A stretch of 64,000 nt of DNA from JACJXW01 sp964418125 (GTDB taxonomy: Bacteria > Bacteroidota > Bacteroidia > Chitinophagales > Saprospiraceae), in assembly GCA_964418125.1 (NCBI GenBank), contig CAYQKY010000010.1:34525-98524 (forward strand), given 5' to 3'. The translations under genes were made by a program, and so were the position numbers. How positions within the stretch are numbered: position 1 is the stretch's first letter; every line of letters begins with the position of its first letter. Under the pieces are notes generated by a model that worked only from the letters and a program-made list of their open reading frames with translations, was not told the origin of the DNA and ran no database searches. Shown piece after piece: positions 55,507-63,220 of the stretch.

Positions 55507-56565
55507 TCACCTCCCCGGGTCAAAATGCTGCCACCCCTGTGCTTTGAGGGCATGAATATTCCCCCCCTTGGTGTGCAGGTTAACGCCGTCCTCTTGGGGC
55601 ACGATCTCGCCCGCAATATAAATGTCTGGAAGGTATTTTACCTTATCGACGTCCTTGGGATCGATGGTGAAGAGCAGTTCGTAATCCTCGCCGCCGCTCA
55701 GGGCGCAGGTGATGGGGTCGAGCTTGAACTCCAGGGCCTGCAGCTGGGCGTCGGGGTGGATGGGCACGCCGCTCTCTTCCAAAAAGACGCCCACGCCGGA
55801 TTGCTTGCTGATGTGGAACAGCTCGGAGGCCACGCCGTCAGAAATGTCGATCATAGCGGTGGGCACCAACCCGTTCTCTTCGAAACGGCCGATCATATCC
55901 CGGCGGGCTTCCGGCTTGAGCTGCCGTCCGATGAGGTAATCGTGGCCCTCCAGCTCGGGCTGCACGCCGGGGTTTTCCAGATATACCTGCTTCTCGCGCT
56001 CCAGGATCTGGAGGCCCAGGTAGGCGGCGCCCACGTTGCCGGTAATGCAGATCAGGTCGCCCACTTTGGCGCCGGAGCGGTAAGTGAGCTTGTCCTTTTC
56101 TCCCTGCCCGATGGCCGTCACGCTGATGATCAGGCCGCGGGGGGAGGAGGTGGTGTCGCCGCCCACCATATCGACATTATAGATGTTGCAGGCGGTGCGG
56201 ATGCCGTCGTAGATCTCTTCCAGCGCTTCCACGGAAAAGCGGTTGGACAGGGCGATGGAGACCGTCACCTGCTTCGGCCGGGCGTTCATGGCATAGATAT
56301 CCGACAGGTTGACAATGACGGACTTGTACCCAAGGTGCTTCAGGGGCGTATACATCAGGTCGAAGTGGATGCCCTCGACCAACATGTCGGTAGACACGAC
56401 GGTCAGGTATTGGCCATTGTCGATCACGGCGGCATCGTCGCCCACGCCCTTGATGGAAGAGGGGTTTCGCAGGGGAAAGTTCTGCGTCAGGTGGCCGATC
56501 AGGCCGAACTCGCCGAGCTCGTTGACGTCGGTGCGTTTGGGTTGTTGCGGTTTATCTTGTGGCAT
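55507..56565 (-). CDS. thiL: Thiamine-monophosphate kinase
   Basis: ThiL phosphorylates thiamine monophosphate to the pyrophosphate coenzyme. The 352-residue protein starts MPQDKPQQP and has SIKGVGDDAAVID, STDMLVEGIHFDL, the YAMNARPKQVTVSIAL strand and VDMVGGDTTSSPRGL, the ATP and Mg binding sites of the PurM/ThiL fold. An ISDGVASELFHIS motif and a CALSGGEDYELLF segment follow. Length is normal. The start at 56565 avoids a spurious N-terminal extension. Confidence 0.93.
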   Translation of the reverse strand: MPQDKPQQPKRTDVNELGEFGLIGHLTQNFPLRNPSSIKGVGDDAAVIDNGQYLTVVSTDMLVEGIHFDLMYTPLKHLGYKSVIVNLSDIYAMNARPKQVTVSIALSNRFSVEALEEIYDGIRTACNIYNVDMVGGDTTSSPRGLIISVTAIGQGEKDKLTYRSGAKVGDLICITGNVGAAYLGLQILEREKQVYLENPGVQPELEGHDYLIGRQLKPEARRDMIGRFEENGLVPTAMIDISDGVASELFHISKQSGVGVFLEESGVPIHPDAQLQALEFKLDPITCALSGGEDYELLFTIDPKDVDKVKYLPDIYIAGEIVPQEDGVNLHTKGGNIHALKAQGWQHFDPGR

Positions 56566-56817
56566 GGCTCGTTGTCTGTTGAGTATTTTTGTTTGGCGGT
56601 TGCCGGTGGCAGCTCGCTGAATGAGCAGCTCACAACCAACAACGGCTAAGGGGGCGCCGGGGTTGTGCAAAGGTAGGGAAATTGAGGAGATAGGCGATGT
56701 GAAATAGCGGGCGGGTACTAGGCCAGAATGAAAAGGTACAGAAGTTGGCGGCAACTGTACTGCCACCTACGCAATTTAAGCAAGTCTCCGCTAAACAAAA
56801 ATGTTAATTAAGAAACC

Positions 56818-57963
56818 CTAGGTGAAAAACACCGCCGCCGCTATCCCGTCCGCCAGGAACTTGCCGGCGTCCGTCAGGCGCACGGTATCCCCTTCCCGCT
56901 CCGCCTGGCCGTTGTCCACGAAGGGTTGGATGTGCTGCAGGAAATGGCGCTCGATGTCCGCGCCCATTTGCCGCAGGCGCCCAAGCTCTACGCCCCAGGT
57001 GGTGCGCAGGCCGGTCATGACGTATTCGTTGTAGCGGTCGGAGGGGGAGAGGCGCTCGATCTCGAAAAGCAGGCTTGGCCGGTTTTCAAAGCCTGGAAAG
57101 TCATGCAACGCGCGCAGGTACTTCGCATTGTTCGCCACATTCCACTGCCGGCTTTCCCCGTTGTAGCTATGGGCGGAAGGCCCGAGGCCCAGGTAGGGTT
57201 CGCCCTTCCAGTAGCTGGAGTTGTGCACGGCGAAATGGCCGGGTTGGGCGAAGTTGGAGATCTCGTACTGGATGTATCCTTCGGATCGCATAGCGGCCAC
57301 CAGCATGTCAAACTGGCGGGCGGCATGTTCCTCCTCCACCGGCCTGGCTTTTCCGGTTTTTATAAAATGGGCCAGGGCGGTGCGCTCCTCCACCGTCAGG
57401 GCATAGCAGGAAACATGGGGAATATTATAACGAAAAGTGGTTTTCAGGTTTTCCTCCCAGTGGCCGTCGCTGGTGGTGGGCGAGCCGTAGATGAGGTCGA
57501 TGGCCAGGTTGTCGAAGCCGGCGCCCAGGGCTTCCTCCAGGCAGGCGCGCGCCTCGCGGGCGTTGTGGGCGCGGTTGAAAAAACGGAGGTCCTCTTCGAA
57601 GAAGGACTGGATGCCGATGCTCAGGCGGTTGACGGGCGTGCGGCGCAGGGCTGCGATCTTTTCTTTCGTCAGGTCGTCGGGGTTGGCCTCCAGGGTGATC
57701 TCGGCGCCCGGGTTGAGGGTAAAGTATTTTCCGATCTCCTCGAAAAAGCACATGAGTTCATCTTCCGTCAGCAGGCTGGGGGTGCCGCCGCCGAAGTAGA
57801 TGCTGTCGAGCGTTTTGTCTTCCAGGTAGTTGTGGCGCAACTCCAACTCCCGCAGCATGGCGTCCATCATCTCCGCCTTGTACTTCAGCGAGGTGGAGAA
57901 GTGGAAGTTGCAGTAGTGGCAGGCCTGCTTGCAGAAGGGGATATGGAGGTAGATGCCGGGCAT
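56818..57963 (-). CDS. hemW: Radical SAM heme chaperone HemW
   Basis: The 381-residue protein has the radical SAM [4Fe-4S] motif FCKQACHYCNF (Cys11, Cys15, Cys18), preceded by YLHIP. It also shows IYFGGGTPSLL, LTLEANPDDLTKEK-like sequence and HNSSYWKGEPYLGLGPSAHS, typical of HemW rather than HemN. HemW delivers heme to respiratory proteins and is often misannotated as coproporphyrinogen oxidase. An array of GATTTGGTTGATT-type words abuts its start codon. Confidence 0.93.
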   Translation of the reverse strand: MPGIYLHIPFCKQACHYCNFHFSTSLKYKAEMMDAMLRELELRHNYLEDKTLDSIYFGGGTPSLLTEDELMCFFEEIGKYFTLNPGAEITLEANPDDLTKEKIAALRRTPVNRLSIGIQSFFEEDLRFFNRAHNAREARACLEEALGAGFDNLAIDLIYGSPTTSDGHWEENLKTTFRYNIPHVSCYALTVEERTALAHFIKTGKARPVEEEHAARQFDMLVAAMRSEGYIQYEISNFAQPGHFAVHNSSYWKGEPYLGLGPSAHSYNGESRQWNVANNAKYLRALHDFPGFENRPSLLFEIERLSPSDRYNEYVMTGLRTTWGVELGRLRQMGADIERHFLQHIQPFVDNGQAEREGDTVRLTDAGKFLADGIAAAVFFT

Positions 57964-58000
57964 GTGGTTGATTTGGTTGATTGAGTTGATTTGGTTGGAA
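57964..58000. repeat. Short word array before hemW (TTGATTTGG)
   Basis: TTGATTTGG/TTGATTGAG words fill the bases next to the hemW ATG. Related inverted words (CCAATCAACC) occur at 58705-58775. Confidence 0.6.
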
Positions 58001-58096
58001 ATCAGGGGTTTATTGGTTTTTTCATCGAATTTTGAACAAACTCTAAGCTATGAAAAGAGTCGCTCTACTGTCCTGGAACATTTTTGGCCTGATCGG

Positions 58097-58104
58097 TAAA
58101 TTTG
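58097..58104 (+). promoter_or_regulatory. Bacteroidota -7 promoter element (TAAATTTG)
   Basis: TAAATTTG matches TAnnTTTG and lies 16 bases before the four-helix-bundle ATG. The -33 element is not evident at the normal spacing. Confidence 0.5.
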
Positions 58105-58120
58105 CAAATAAAAATGCATT

Positions 58121-58498
58121 ATGGCATGGGGAAGTTTTGAAGAACTTGAAGTTTATAAGGAGTGCCGAAAATTTCGGCAAGAGGTTTCCAGAATTGCCAA
58201 GGAATATTTCCCTTCCTCAGAAAAGTATTTGCTTACTGCTCAGGTACTCGATTCATCGAGATCGGTTACATCCAATATTGCGGAGGGGCATGGCCGGTTT
58301 CATTATCAGGAAAACATACAGTTCTGTCGGGTATCCAGAGGTTCATTGATGGAAACACTGGAGCACATGATCTGCGCTAATGATGAAGGATACATTTCGA
58401 AGGCTATTCTGGCTGAAATCAGAACACAATATTTGAGATGCTTAAAGTTGCTCAATGGGTATATTGCTTATCTTTTGAGACGGAAGGGGGGGAAGTAG
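58121..58498 (+). CDS. Four-helix-bundle protein (S23/Avd-like)
   Basis: The 125-residue protein is fully helical, with the family features FEELEVYKECRKFRQEVSRI, SSRSVTSNIAEGHGR and FCRVSRGSLMETLEHM. Relatives are the 23S rRNA intervening-sequence protein and the Avd accessory protein of diversity-generating retroelements. Neither an rRNA intervening sequence nor a reverse transcriptase is present here, so its role is unknown. It stands alone among repeat-rich intergenic DNA. Confidence 0.87.
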   Translation: MAWGSFEELEVYKECRKFRQEVSRIAKEYFPSSEKYLLTAQVLDSSRSVTSNIAEGHGRFHYQENIQFCRVSRGSLMETLEHMICANDEGYISKAILAEIRTQYLRCLKLLNGYIAYLLRRKGGK

Positions 58499-58521
58499 TT
58501 GATTGGGTTGATTCAGGACCT

Positions 58522-58679
58522 CCCAACCAGAGAGTGTTCAGAAATGTGTGTCTGCCAGCAAGTTTTGAAACACAGAGACCACAGAGAGACACAGAGTATT
58601 CGCTTGACAGCGAATACTCTGCGTCGCCTGCGGTTAGAGATAAAAGCACACTATTTTGAACAGTCCCCCCAACCAGGGA
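58522..58679. repeat. Hairpin element flanked by 12-bp direct repeats (MITE-like)
   Basis: CCCAACCAGAGA (58522-58533) and CCCAACCAGGGA (58668-58679) bracket a 134-bp palindromic element. The element's ends read GTGTTCA and TGAACAG. Its tip is the perfect 12-bp stem AGAGTATTCGCT/AGCGAATACTCT with a 4-base loop (58593-58620). The flanking pair differs by one base and looks like a target-site duplication. Confidence 0.7.
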
Positions 58680-58704
58680 ACGAACCAAGAGCCTGCCCAG
58701 AGGA

Positions 58705-58769
58705 GCCAATCAACCCAATCAACCCAATCAACGAACCAAGCTCGTCCAGAGCCAATCAACCCAATCAAC
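58705..58769. repeat. Word array (CCAATCAAC)
   Basis: About six CCAATCAACC/CAACGAACC words run up to the stop codon of the YbfF-like gene and continue a few bases into it. The opposite-sense form TTGATTGGG occurs at 58498-58514. Confidence 0.65.
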
Positions 58770-59534
58770 CTACTCAACGAACCCCCGGATCAACTCCAGC
58801 AATCGCTCCCCCGCGTCCACATGCACCCAGTGGCCGGCCTCTTCGATGGTTTCTACACGGGCGTTGGGGAACCAGTCGCGGATCAGGCCGATATCTTCAT
58901 CCTGGACGTAGGGAGAATCGCCGCCGCGAATGAATAGCGCCTCGCCTTCGTAGGGATCGTCCATCTCCGGAGGAGCGAGCAGGTTATCGTAGTTTTGATA
59001 AAGGCTTTCCAGGTTCATCTTCCAGCGGTAGTGTCCCTTTTTATCGCGGGCCAGCCCTTTGAGGAGGAATTGCCGGATGGCGTAATCGGGGATTTTCTCC
59101 TTGAGCTGTTCATCGGCCTCGCTGCGATCGTCGATCGAATGGAGGTCCAGGCTGCGCAGGGCGTCGAATATCTGCTGGTGCCCCGGCGGGTACTTTTTGG
59201 GCGCGATGTCGATGACCACCAGCTTGTCGACCATATCCGGGTGCCGGAGGGCGAACTGCATGGCTGTCTTACCGCCCATGGAGTGGCCGATTAGGTGTGT
59301 TTTGAACATCCAGTTGGACTCCAGGAAGTACAGCAGGTCTTCCGCCATACAGGGGTAGTCGATGTCATCGTGGTGGGGCGACCGGCCGTGATTGCGCTGG
59401 TCGACGAGATAGACGGTATGATTTTCCGCCAGCTGCTTTCCCAGGGTTTGCCAGTTGTCCAGCGTGCCGAACAGGCCGTGCAGGAGGACGATGGGGTCTC
59501 CCTGGCCGAAGGTTTTGTGGTTGAGTTTGATCAT
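58770..59534 (-). CDS. YbfF-like alpha/beta hydrolase
   Basis: The 254-residue esterase-type protein has LLHGLFGTLDNWQTLG (oxyanion), DQRNHGRSPHH, and the nucleophile elbow LIGHSMGGKTAM with Ser in GHSMGG. A catalytic His lies in EAGHWVHVDAGE. Order and spacing match the YbfF acyl-CoA esterase group. No signal peptide. The substrate is unknown. Confidence 0.88.
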   Translation of the reverse strand: MIKLNHKTFGQGDPIVLLHGLFGTLDNWQTLGKQLAENHTVYLVDQRNHGRSPHHDDIDYPCMAEDLLYFLESNWMFKTHLIGHSMGGKTAMQFALRHPDMVDKLVVIDIAPKKYPPGHQQIFDALRSLDLHSIDDRSEADEQLKEKIPDYAIRQFLLKGLARDKKGHYRWKMNLESLYQNYDNLLAPPEMDDPYEGEALFIRGGDSPYVQDEDIGLIRDWFPNARVETIEEAGHWVHVDAGERLLELIRGFVE

Positions 59535-59622
59535 GATGTTCGGTTGTTCGCAGTTTGGTGTTCGGTGTTCGCAGCCTGCAGGCGAACTGGGAACGCCGAA
59601 TAACCGGATTACAAAGGTAGGG

Positions 59623-60336
59623 CTATTCCTTCAAATACCCATCCAGCGGGGTGCCTCCTCCTTCCCACTCTCCTTCGGCCCGATAGGGATGGAAACGGGC
59701 GAACAATTCTTCCCGGTACCAGCCCAGCTGCCGCGTGCGGCGGATCACTTCCTTGTGCTCTTTACTGCGGTAGGCGTAGGCCATCATGGCGCGGCTGTTT
59801 TCCCAGAGGCTGAAGGTGGCCTGTTGCACCAGGGGCAGTTCTCCGATGCCAATGGAAAAGATGCGCCCGGCTTTATCGTCCATCGAGCGGCTGACGGAAG
59901 GGACGAAGCGCCAGAAGCGCCACAGGTGCCGGGTATGGATGGTGGCCCGGGTGATGACGGCCAGCAGGCGCTGTTCATCGTAAGCCTCAGTGAGGGGGAA
60001 AGGCTGCTGGCCGTCCCATTCTCCATGGGCCTTGGCGGCCTGCATATAGGTGGTCCACCAACCGGCGCAGTGCTCCCGAAACTCCTGAAACAGAGGGTGT
60101 TCACCGAAAAACCGCCGGGCGGCCGCTTCCGTATCCCATACTGCCAGCAGCCCATAGGCGCCGAAATCAGGCCAGATGCTGAAGCCATTGCCTGCTCCGC
60201 TGCCCAGCATCTTGGAAAAGCGGAGGCCTTCCACCGCTCCGAGCTGAGGGCCGGCCAGGCCCATCTGGCGGAAGCCGTACCAACGGGTGGGGAGGGTGTT
60301 GTAACGGAAGAAAGATATTGTTGTTGTTGGATTCAT
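59623..60336 (-). CDS. CrtA-like spheroidene monooxygenase family protein
   Basis: The 237-residue cytoplasmic protein resembles spheroidene monooxygenase (CrtA). Supporting stretches are FRQMGLAGPQLGAVEGLRF, KMLGSGAGNGFSIWPDFGAY, ATFSLWENSRAMMAYAYRS and HKEVIRRTRQLGWYREELFARF. CrtA oxidises carotenoids in purple bacteria; in Bacteroidota the role is uncertain. No carotenoid synthesis genes are adjacent, though a CrtC-like protein lies at 17.5 kb. Confidence 0.7.
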   Translation of the reverse strand: MNPTTTISFFRYNTLPTRWYGFRQMGLAGPQLGAVEGLRFSKMLGSGAGNGFSIWPDFGAYGLLAVWDTEAAARRFFGEHPLFQEFREHCAGWWTTYMQAAKAHGEWDGQQPFPLTEAYDEQRLLAVITRATIHTRHLWRFWRFVPSVSRSMDDKAGRIFSIGIGELPLVQQATFSLWENSRAMMAYAYRSKEHKEVIRRTRQLGWYREELFARFHPYRAEGEWEGGGTPLDGYLKE

Positions 60337-60705
60337 TATGATGTTGGTTCATGGGTGCAGGGCGATGGTACAATGAGCCCATGATACAATGAAACCATGA
60401 ACCCGTGATTTTGTTGCCTTTTCGTTAAAATGAGGGCAGCGGCCGTTAAATGAACGTTAAACAGGTGGACAGATTCTTACTTCCTTTGTATTATAAGGCG
60501 TTAATTCATAGAAAGTTGCAGGCTGACGGGCGTCAGGTTGGAGCGTATGCCGATGGTGGCCGTTCGCTTTAGCACGCGTCGAAGAAAGCAAAAGATAGAC
60601 AGAAAATTGTACTTTTGAAGATTGATAACCAAAGGCTTAAAACACAAAATGGAAAATACGTTTTACCAAACCAAATTCAAAGCAAGGCATATGATTAACG
60701 CAAGC
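60337..60705. other. Gap upstream of the OmpH-MurI operon
   Basis: The first 80 bases hold ACAATGAGCCC/ATGATACAATGAAACC words. The rest is AT-rich and ends with the promoter element at 60610. No ORF is credible. Confidence 0.5.
60610..60617 (+). promoter_or_regulatory. Bacteroidota -7 promoter element (TACTTTTG)
   Basis: TACTTTTG matches TAnnTTTG and lies about 90 bases before the OmpH signal-peptide start. An earlier ATG at 60649 in the same frame would shorten this leader. Confidence 0.5.
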
Positions 60706-61212
60706 ATGAAAAAGATCCTGGTGGTGCTCTCAATGGCCCTTTTTGCGGCCGTATCAGCCAACGCGCAACGCATCGCCTATGTGGATGTCAATACCATCCT
60801 GGAGAGCATTCCCGAGTACCAGGCAGCTCAGCAGGAGCTCGACAAGCTGGCCTCCACCTGGCGCCAGGAAATTGCCCAGGAATACGATAAGATCAAAGGG
60901 CTATACAACCGTTATCAGGCAGAACAGGTCCTTCTTAGTGATGATGCGCGCAAGCAGCGGGAGGAAGAGATCATGGAAAAGGAAAAGCAGGTGCGCGACC
61001 TGCAAAAGGACAAGTTCGGCCCGGAAGGAGAGCTTTTCAAGCGCCGGCAGGAACTCGTCCGGCCGATACAGGACCGGGTCTATGCGGCTATCGAAGAGTA
61101 CGCCAATGAACGCGGCTACGATTTCATCTTCGATAAGTCGGGATCTACGGGCATGATCTTTACCAACCCGCAGTATGACAAGACCTCGGACATTATGGAT
61201 AAGTTGAAGTAA
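60706..61212 (+). CDS. OmpH/Skp family periplasmic chaperone
   Basis: The 168-residue protein has a signal peptide (MKKILVVLSMALFAAVSANA) and the Skp-like pattern: IAYVDVNTILESIPEYQAAQ, a long charged coiled-coil arm (about 45-125) and the closing GYDFIFDKSG. It likely escorts outer-membrane proteins in the periplasm. Start at MKKILV; in-frame ATGs at 60691 and 60649 would add residues before the signal. It is followed by a second OmpH gene. Confidence 0.86.
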   Translation: MKKILVVLSMALFAAVSANAQRIAYVDVNTILESIPEYQAAQQELDKLASTWRQEIAQEYDKIKGLYNRYQAEQVLLSDDARKQREEEIMEKEKQVRDLQKDKFGPEGELFKRRQELVRPIQDRVYAAIEEYANERGYDFIFDKSGSTGMIFTNPQYDKTSDIMDKLK

Positions 61213-61221
61213 ATCAAAACT

Positions 61222-61257
61222 TTGGTTTTTACTTCGCCGCAAAACCGCTATTTTTGC
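61222..61257 (+). promoter_or_regulatory. Promoter of the second OmpH gene
   Basis: TTTG at 61222-61225 and TATTTTTG at 61250-61257 match the -33 and -7 consensus with a 24-base spacer, slightly long. The ATG follows 49 bases downstream. Confidence 0.55.
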
Positions 61258-61305
61258 AGCCGTTTTGCATCATTCGATAACCAAAAACAAAAATAGGGAC
61301 ACAAA

Positions 61306-61812
61306 ATGAAGCGTATTGTGAAGATAACCGCCCTTCTGCTGATGGTGTTCGGCGCTATGAACGCCGTCCAGGCACAGAAGTTCGGATACGTCAACTCCTC
61401 AGCTATCCTGGCAGAGATGCCGGAGGTGAAGCAGATGGAAGCCAACCTGGAAGCCCTGCAGAAGCAGTTGCAGAAGAAAGGCCAGAGCATGGTCGAGCAA
61501 CTGCAGCAGGACTATGCCGTTGTACAGCAGAAAGCCGCCAGCGGCGACCTGTCGCCCAAGCAGCAGGAAGAAGAGGCCAAGAAGCTCGAAGATCAGCAGG
61601 CCGAGATCGCCAAGTTCGAACAGGATATGATGAAGCAGCTCCAGGACAAGCGCAATAAGGAACTGCAGCCTATCCTGGAAAAGGTCAACCAGGCCATTAC
61701 CGATGTGGCCAAAGAGAACGGCTTCCAGTTCATCTTCGATGAAGGGGTCATCCTCTATGCGGAGGAATCCCAGAACGTAGAAAGCCTCGTCAAAGCTAAA
61801 CTGGGTTTGTAA
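61306..61812 (+). CDS. OmpH/Skp family periplasmic chaperone
   Basis: This 168-residue paralogue has a signal peptide ending AVQAQ and the same plan: FGYVNSSAILAEMPEVKQM, a Gln/Lys-rich coiled-coil arm, and NGFQFIFDEGVILY. The two genes lie side by side, as in other Bacteroidota where they precede murI. It is likely part of the same outer-membrane assembly function. Confidence 0.87.
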   Translation: MKRIVKITALLLMVFGAMNAVQAQKFGYVNSSAILAEMPEVKQMEANLEALQKQLQKKGQSMVEQLQQDYAVVQQKAASGDLSPKQQEEEAKKLEDQQAEIAKFEQDMMKQLQDKRNKELQPILEKVNQAITDVAKENGFQFIFDEGVILYAEESQNVESLVKAKLGL

Positions 61813-61813
61813 T

Positions 61814-62614
61814 TTGAATGCCAAAGGCCAACCTGTTGGCATCTTCGATTCTGGCATAGGCGGCCTGACCGCCGCCTATGCCATTATCCGGCAACTCCCC
61901 CATGAGCAGATCGTCTATTTCGGCGATACGGCTCACCTGCCCTACGGCCCCCAACCTGCCGAGGCCGTACGTACTTACAGTGCCGACATCACTGCATTTC
62001 TTCTGGAACAAGGGTGCAAAGCCATCGTAGTGGCCTGCAATACGGCTACCGCCGCCGCCCTCAACTACCTGCGCGAACGATGGCCCGATATTCCGTTCAT
62101 CGGTATGGAGCCGGCCGTCAAGCCCGGCGCCAACGCCACCCGAACCGGCAAGGTGGGCGTCCTGGCCACCGCCGGCACCTTCAAGAGCCAGCGCTACGCC
62201 AGCCTCATGCACCGCTACGCCAGGGATGTCGAACTCCTGGAAAACCCCTGTACCGGACTGGTGCAACGGATCGAGAGCGGCCAGTTGAACGGGCCGGAAA
62301 CCGAGGCCTTCCTGCGTAACATCCTCGAGCCCATGCTGGCCGCCGGGGCCGACACCTTCGTGCTGGGCTGCACCCACTACCCCTTTGTCCAGCCGCTCAT
62401 CGAAAAGATCGCCGGCCCTGATGCGACCGTCATCGACCCCGCGCCCGCCATTGCCCGCCAACTGCAGCGCGTGCTGGAAAACAGGCAGTTGCTCAGCCCG
62501 GAATTGCCGGGGCCGCACCGGTTTTATGTATCTGGAGAGAAGGGGAACTTTGAAAGGCTGGCTTCCGAATTGCTCGGTTTTGATGTGTTCGTAAAAGACG
62601 AAATGGCCTTGTAG
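61814..62614 (+). CDS. murI: Glutamate racemase
   Basis: MurI makes D-glutamate for peptidoglycan. The 266-residue protein has PVGIFDSGIGGLTAAYAI with Asp12, IVVACNTATAAAL with catalytic Cys75, and the second Cys in VLGCTHYPFVQPLI. The only in-frame start that keeps this N-terminus is TTG at 61814, one base after the OmpH stop; the nearby ATG at 61818 is out of frame. It is therefore probably coupled to the OmpH gene. Confidence 0.92.
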   Translation: MNAKGQPVGIFDSGIGGLTAAYAIIRQLPHEQIVYFGDTAHLPYGPQPAEAVRTYSADITAFLLEQGCKAIVVACNTATAAALNYLRERWPDIPFIGMEPAVKPGANATRTGKVGVLATAGTFKSQRYASLMHRYARDVELLENPCTGLVQRIESGQLNGPETEAFLRNILEPMLAAGADTFVLGCTHYPFVQPLIEKIAGPDATVIDPAPAIARQLQRVLENRQLLSPELPGPHRFYVSGEKGNFERLASELLGFDVFVKDEMAL

Positions 62615-62827
62615 AAGCTTAGAAATGGAAAACCGCGGCGGACCAGGCGCAGAGGTGCAAAGAATTCATGGGCAAGGATTTACCCCTCCCGCGCCTCCAC
62701 GTCTCTGCGAGAAGCTCACCCCTCCGGATATACAATTTGTATTTACAGCAAAAAATTAAGGTAATGAGAAATTGACGGGGCGCTGCACATCGTTAGCAGG
62801 CTCATAAGCCCGGGCAGGGCCCGGGAA

Positions 62828-63220
62828 GTGGCCAATAACATGGAATACAACTGGCAGCCCGAAGGAGAATATGTCCGTACCCGGCTGGCGGACTTTCCGG
62901 CCTCCGGGATGCTGGACTTCAATCCGCCTCTCGGCGGCAGGCAAACCCTTCAGTATTCCGGTGGAGAGGACAACTGGACAGCGCAATTCCGGGGGCAGCG
63001 GCCGGAGGCCCTGGCAGCTTTTTATCAACAGTTTATTACATTGGCGCGGCAAAGCGGCTGGCAGATGGAGCCGGAGGAACCCGAATATGGGCCTGCCCGG
63101 TCGGAATGGCGGAAAACGGATTTTGCCGGCCGCCGGTGGCGTTGCGTTGCCCGCTTTGAACAGCAGGAGTGGAGCTGGATACACTTTAGCCTGGAGAAAG
63201 AGGTCTTTAATGGCAGATAA
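62828..63220 (+). CDS. Small protein of unknown function
   Basis: The 130-residue protein contains segments such as EYNWQPEGEYVRTRLADFP, LAAFYQQFITLARQSGW and WRCVARFEQQEWSWIHF. It is cytoplasmic and rich in Trp, Arg and Gln. A GTG at 62828 or ATG at 62840 could be the start. The family is not recognised. Its stop touches the stop of the convergent P-type ATPase gene with no gap. Confidence 0.6.
   Translation: MANNMEYNWQPEGEYVRTRLADFPASGMLDFNPPLGGRQTLQYSGGEDNWTAQFRGQRPEALAAFYQQFITLARQSGWQMEPEEPEYGPARSEWRKTDFAGRRWRCVARFEQQEWSWIHFSLEKEVFNGR

Noticed and set aside
58121..58498. Diversity-generating retroelement (Avd-like protein)
   Set aside because: No reverse transcriptase, variable repeat or template repeat was seen nearby.
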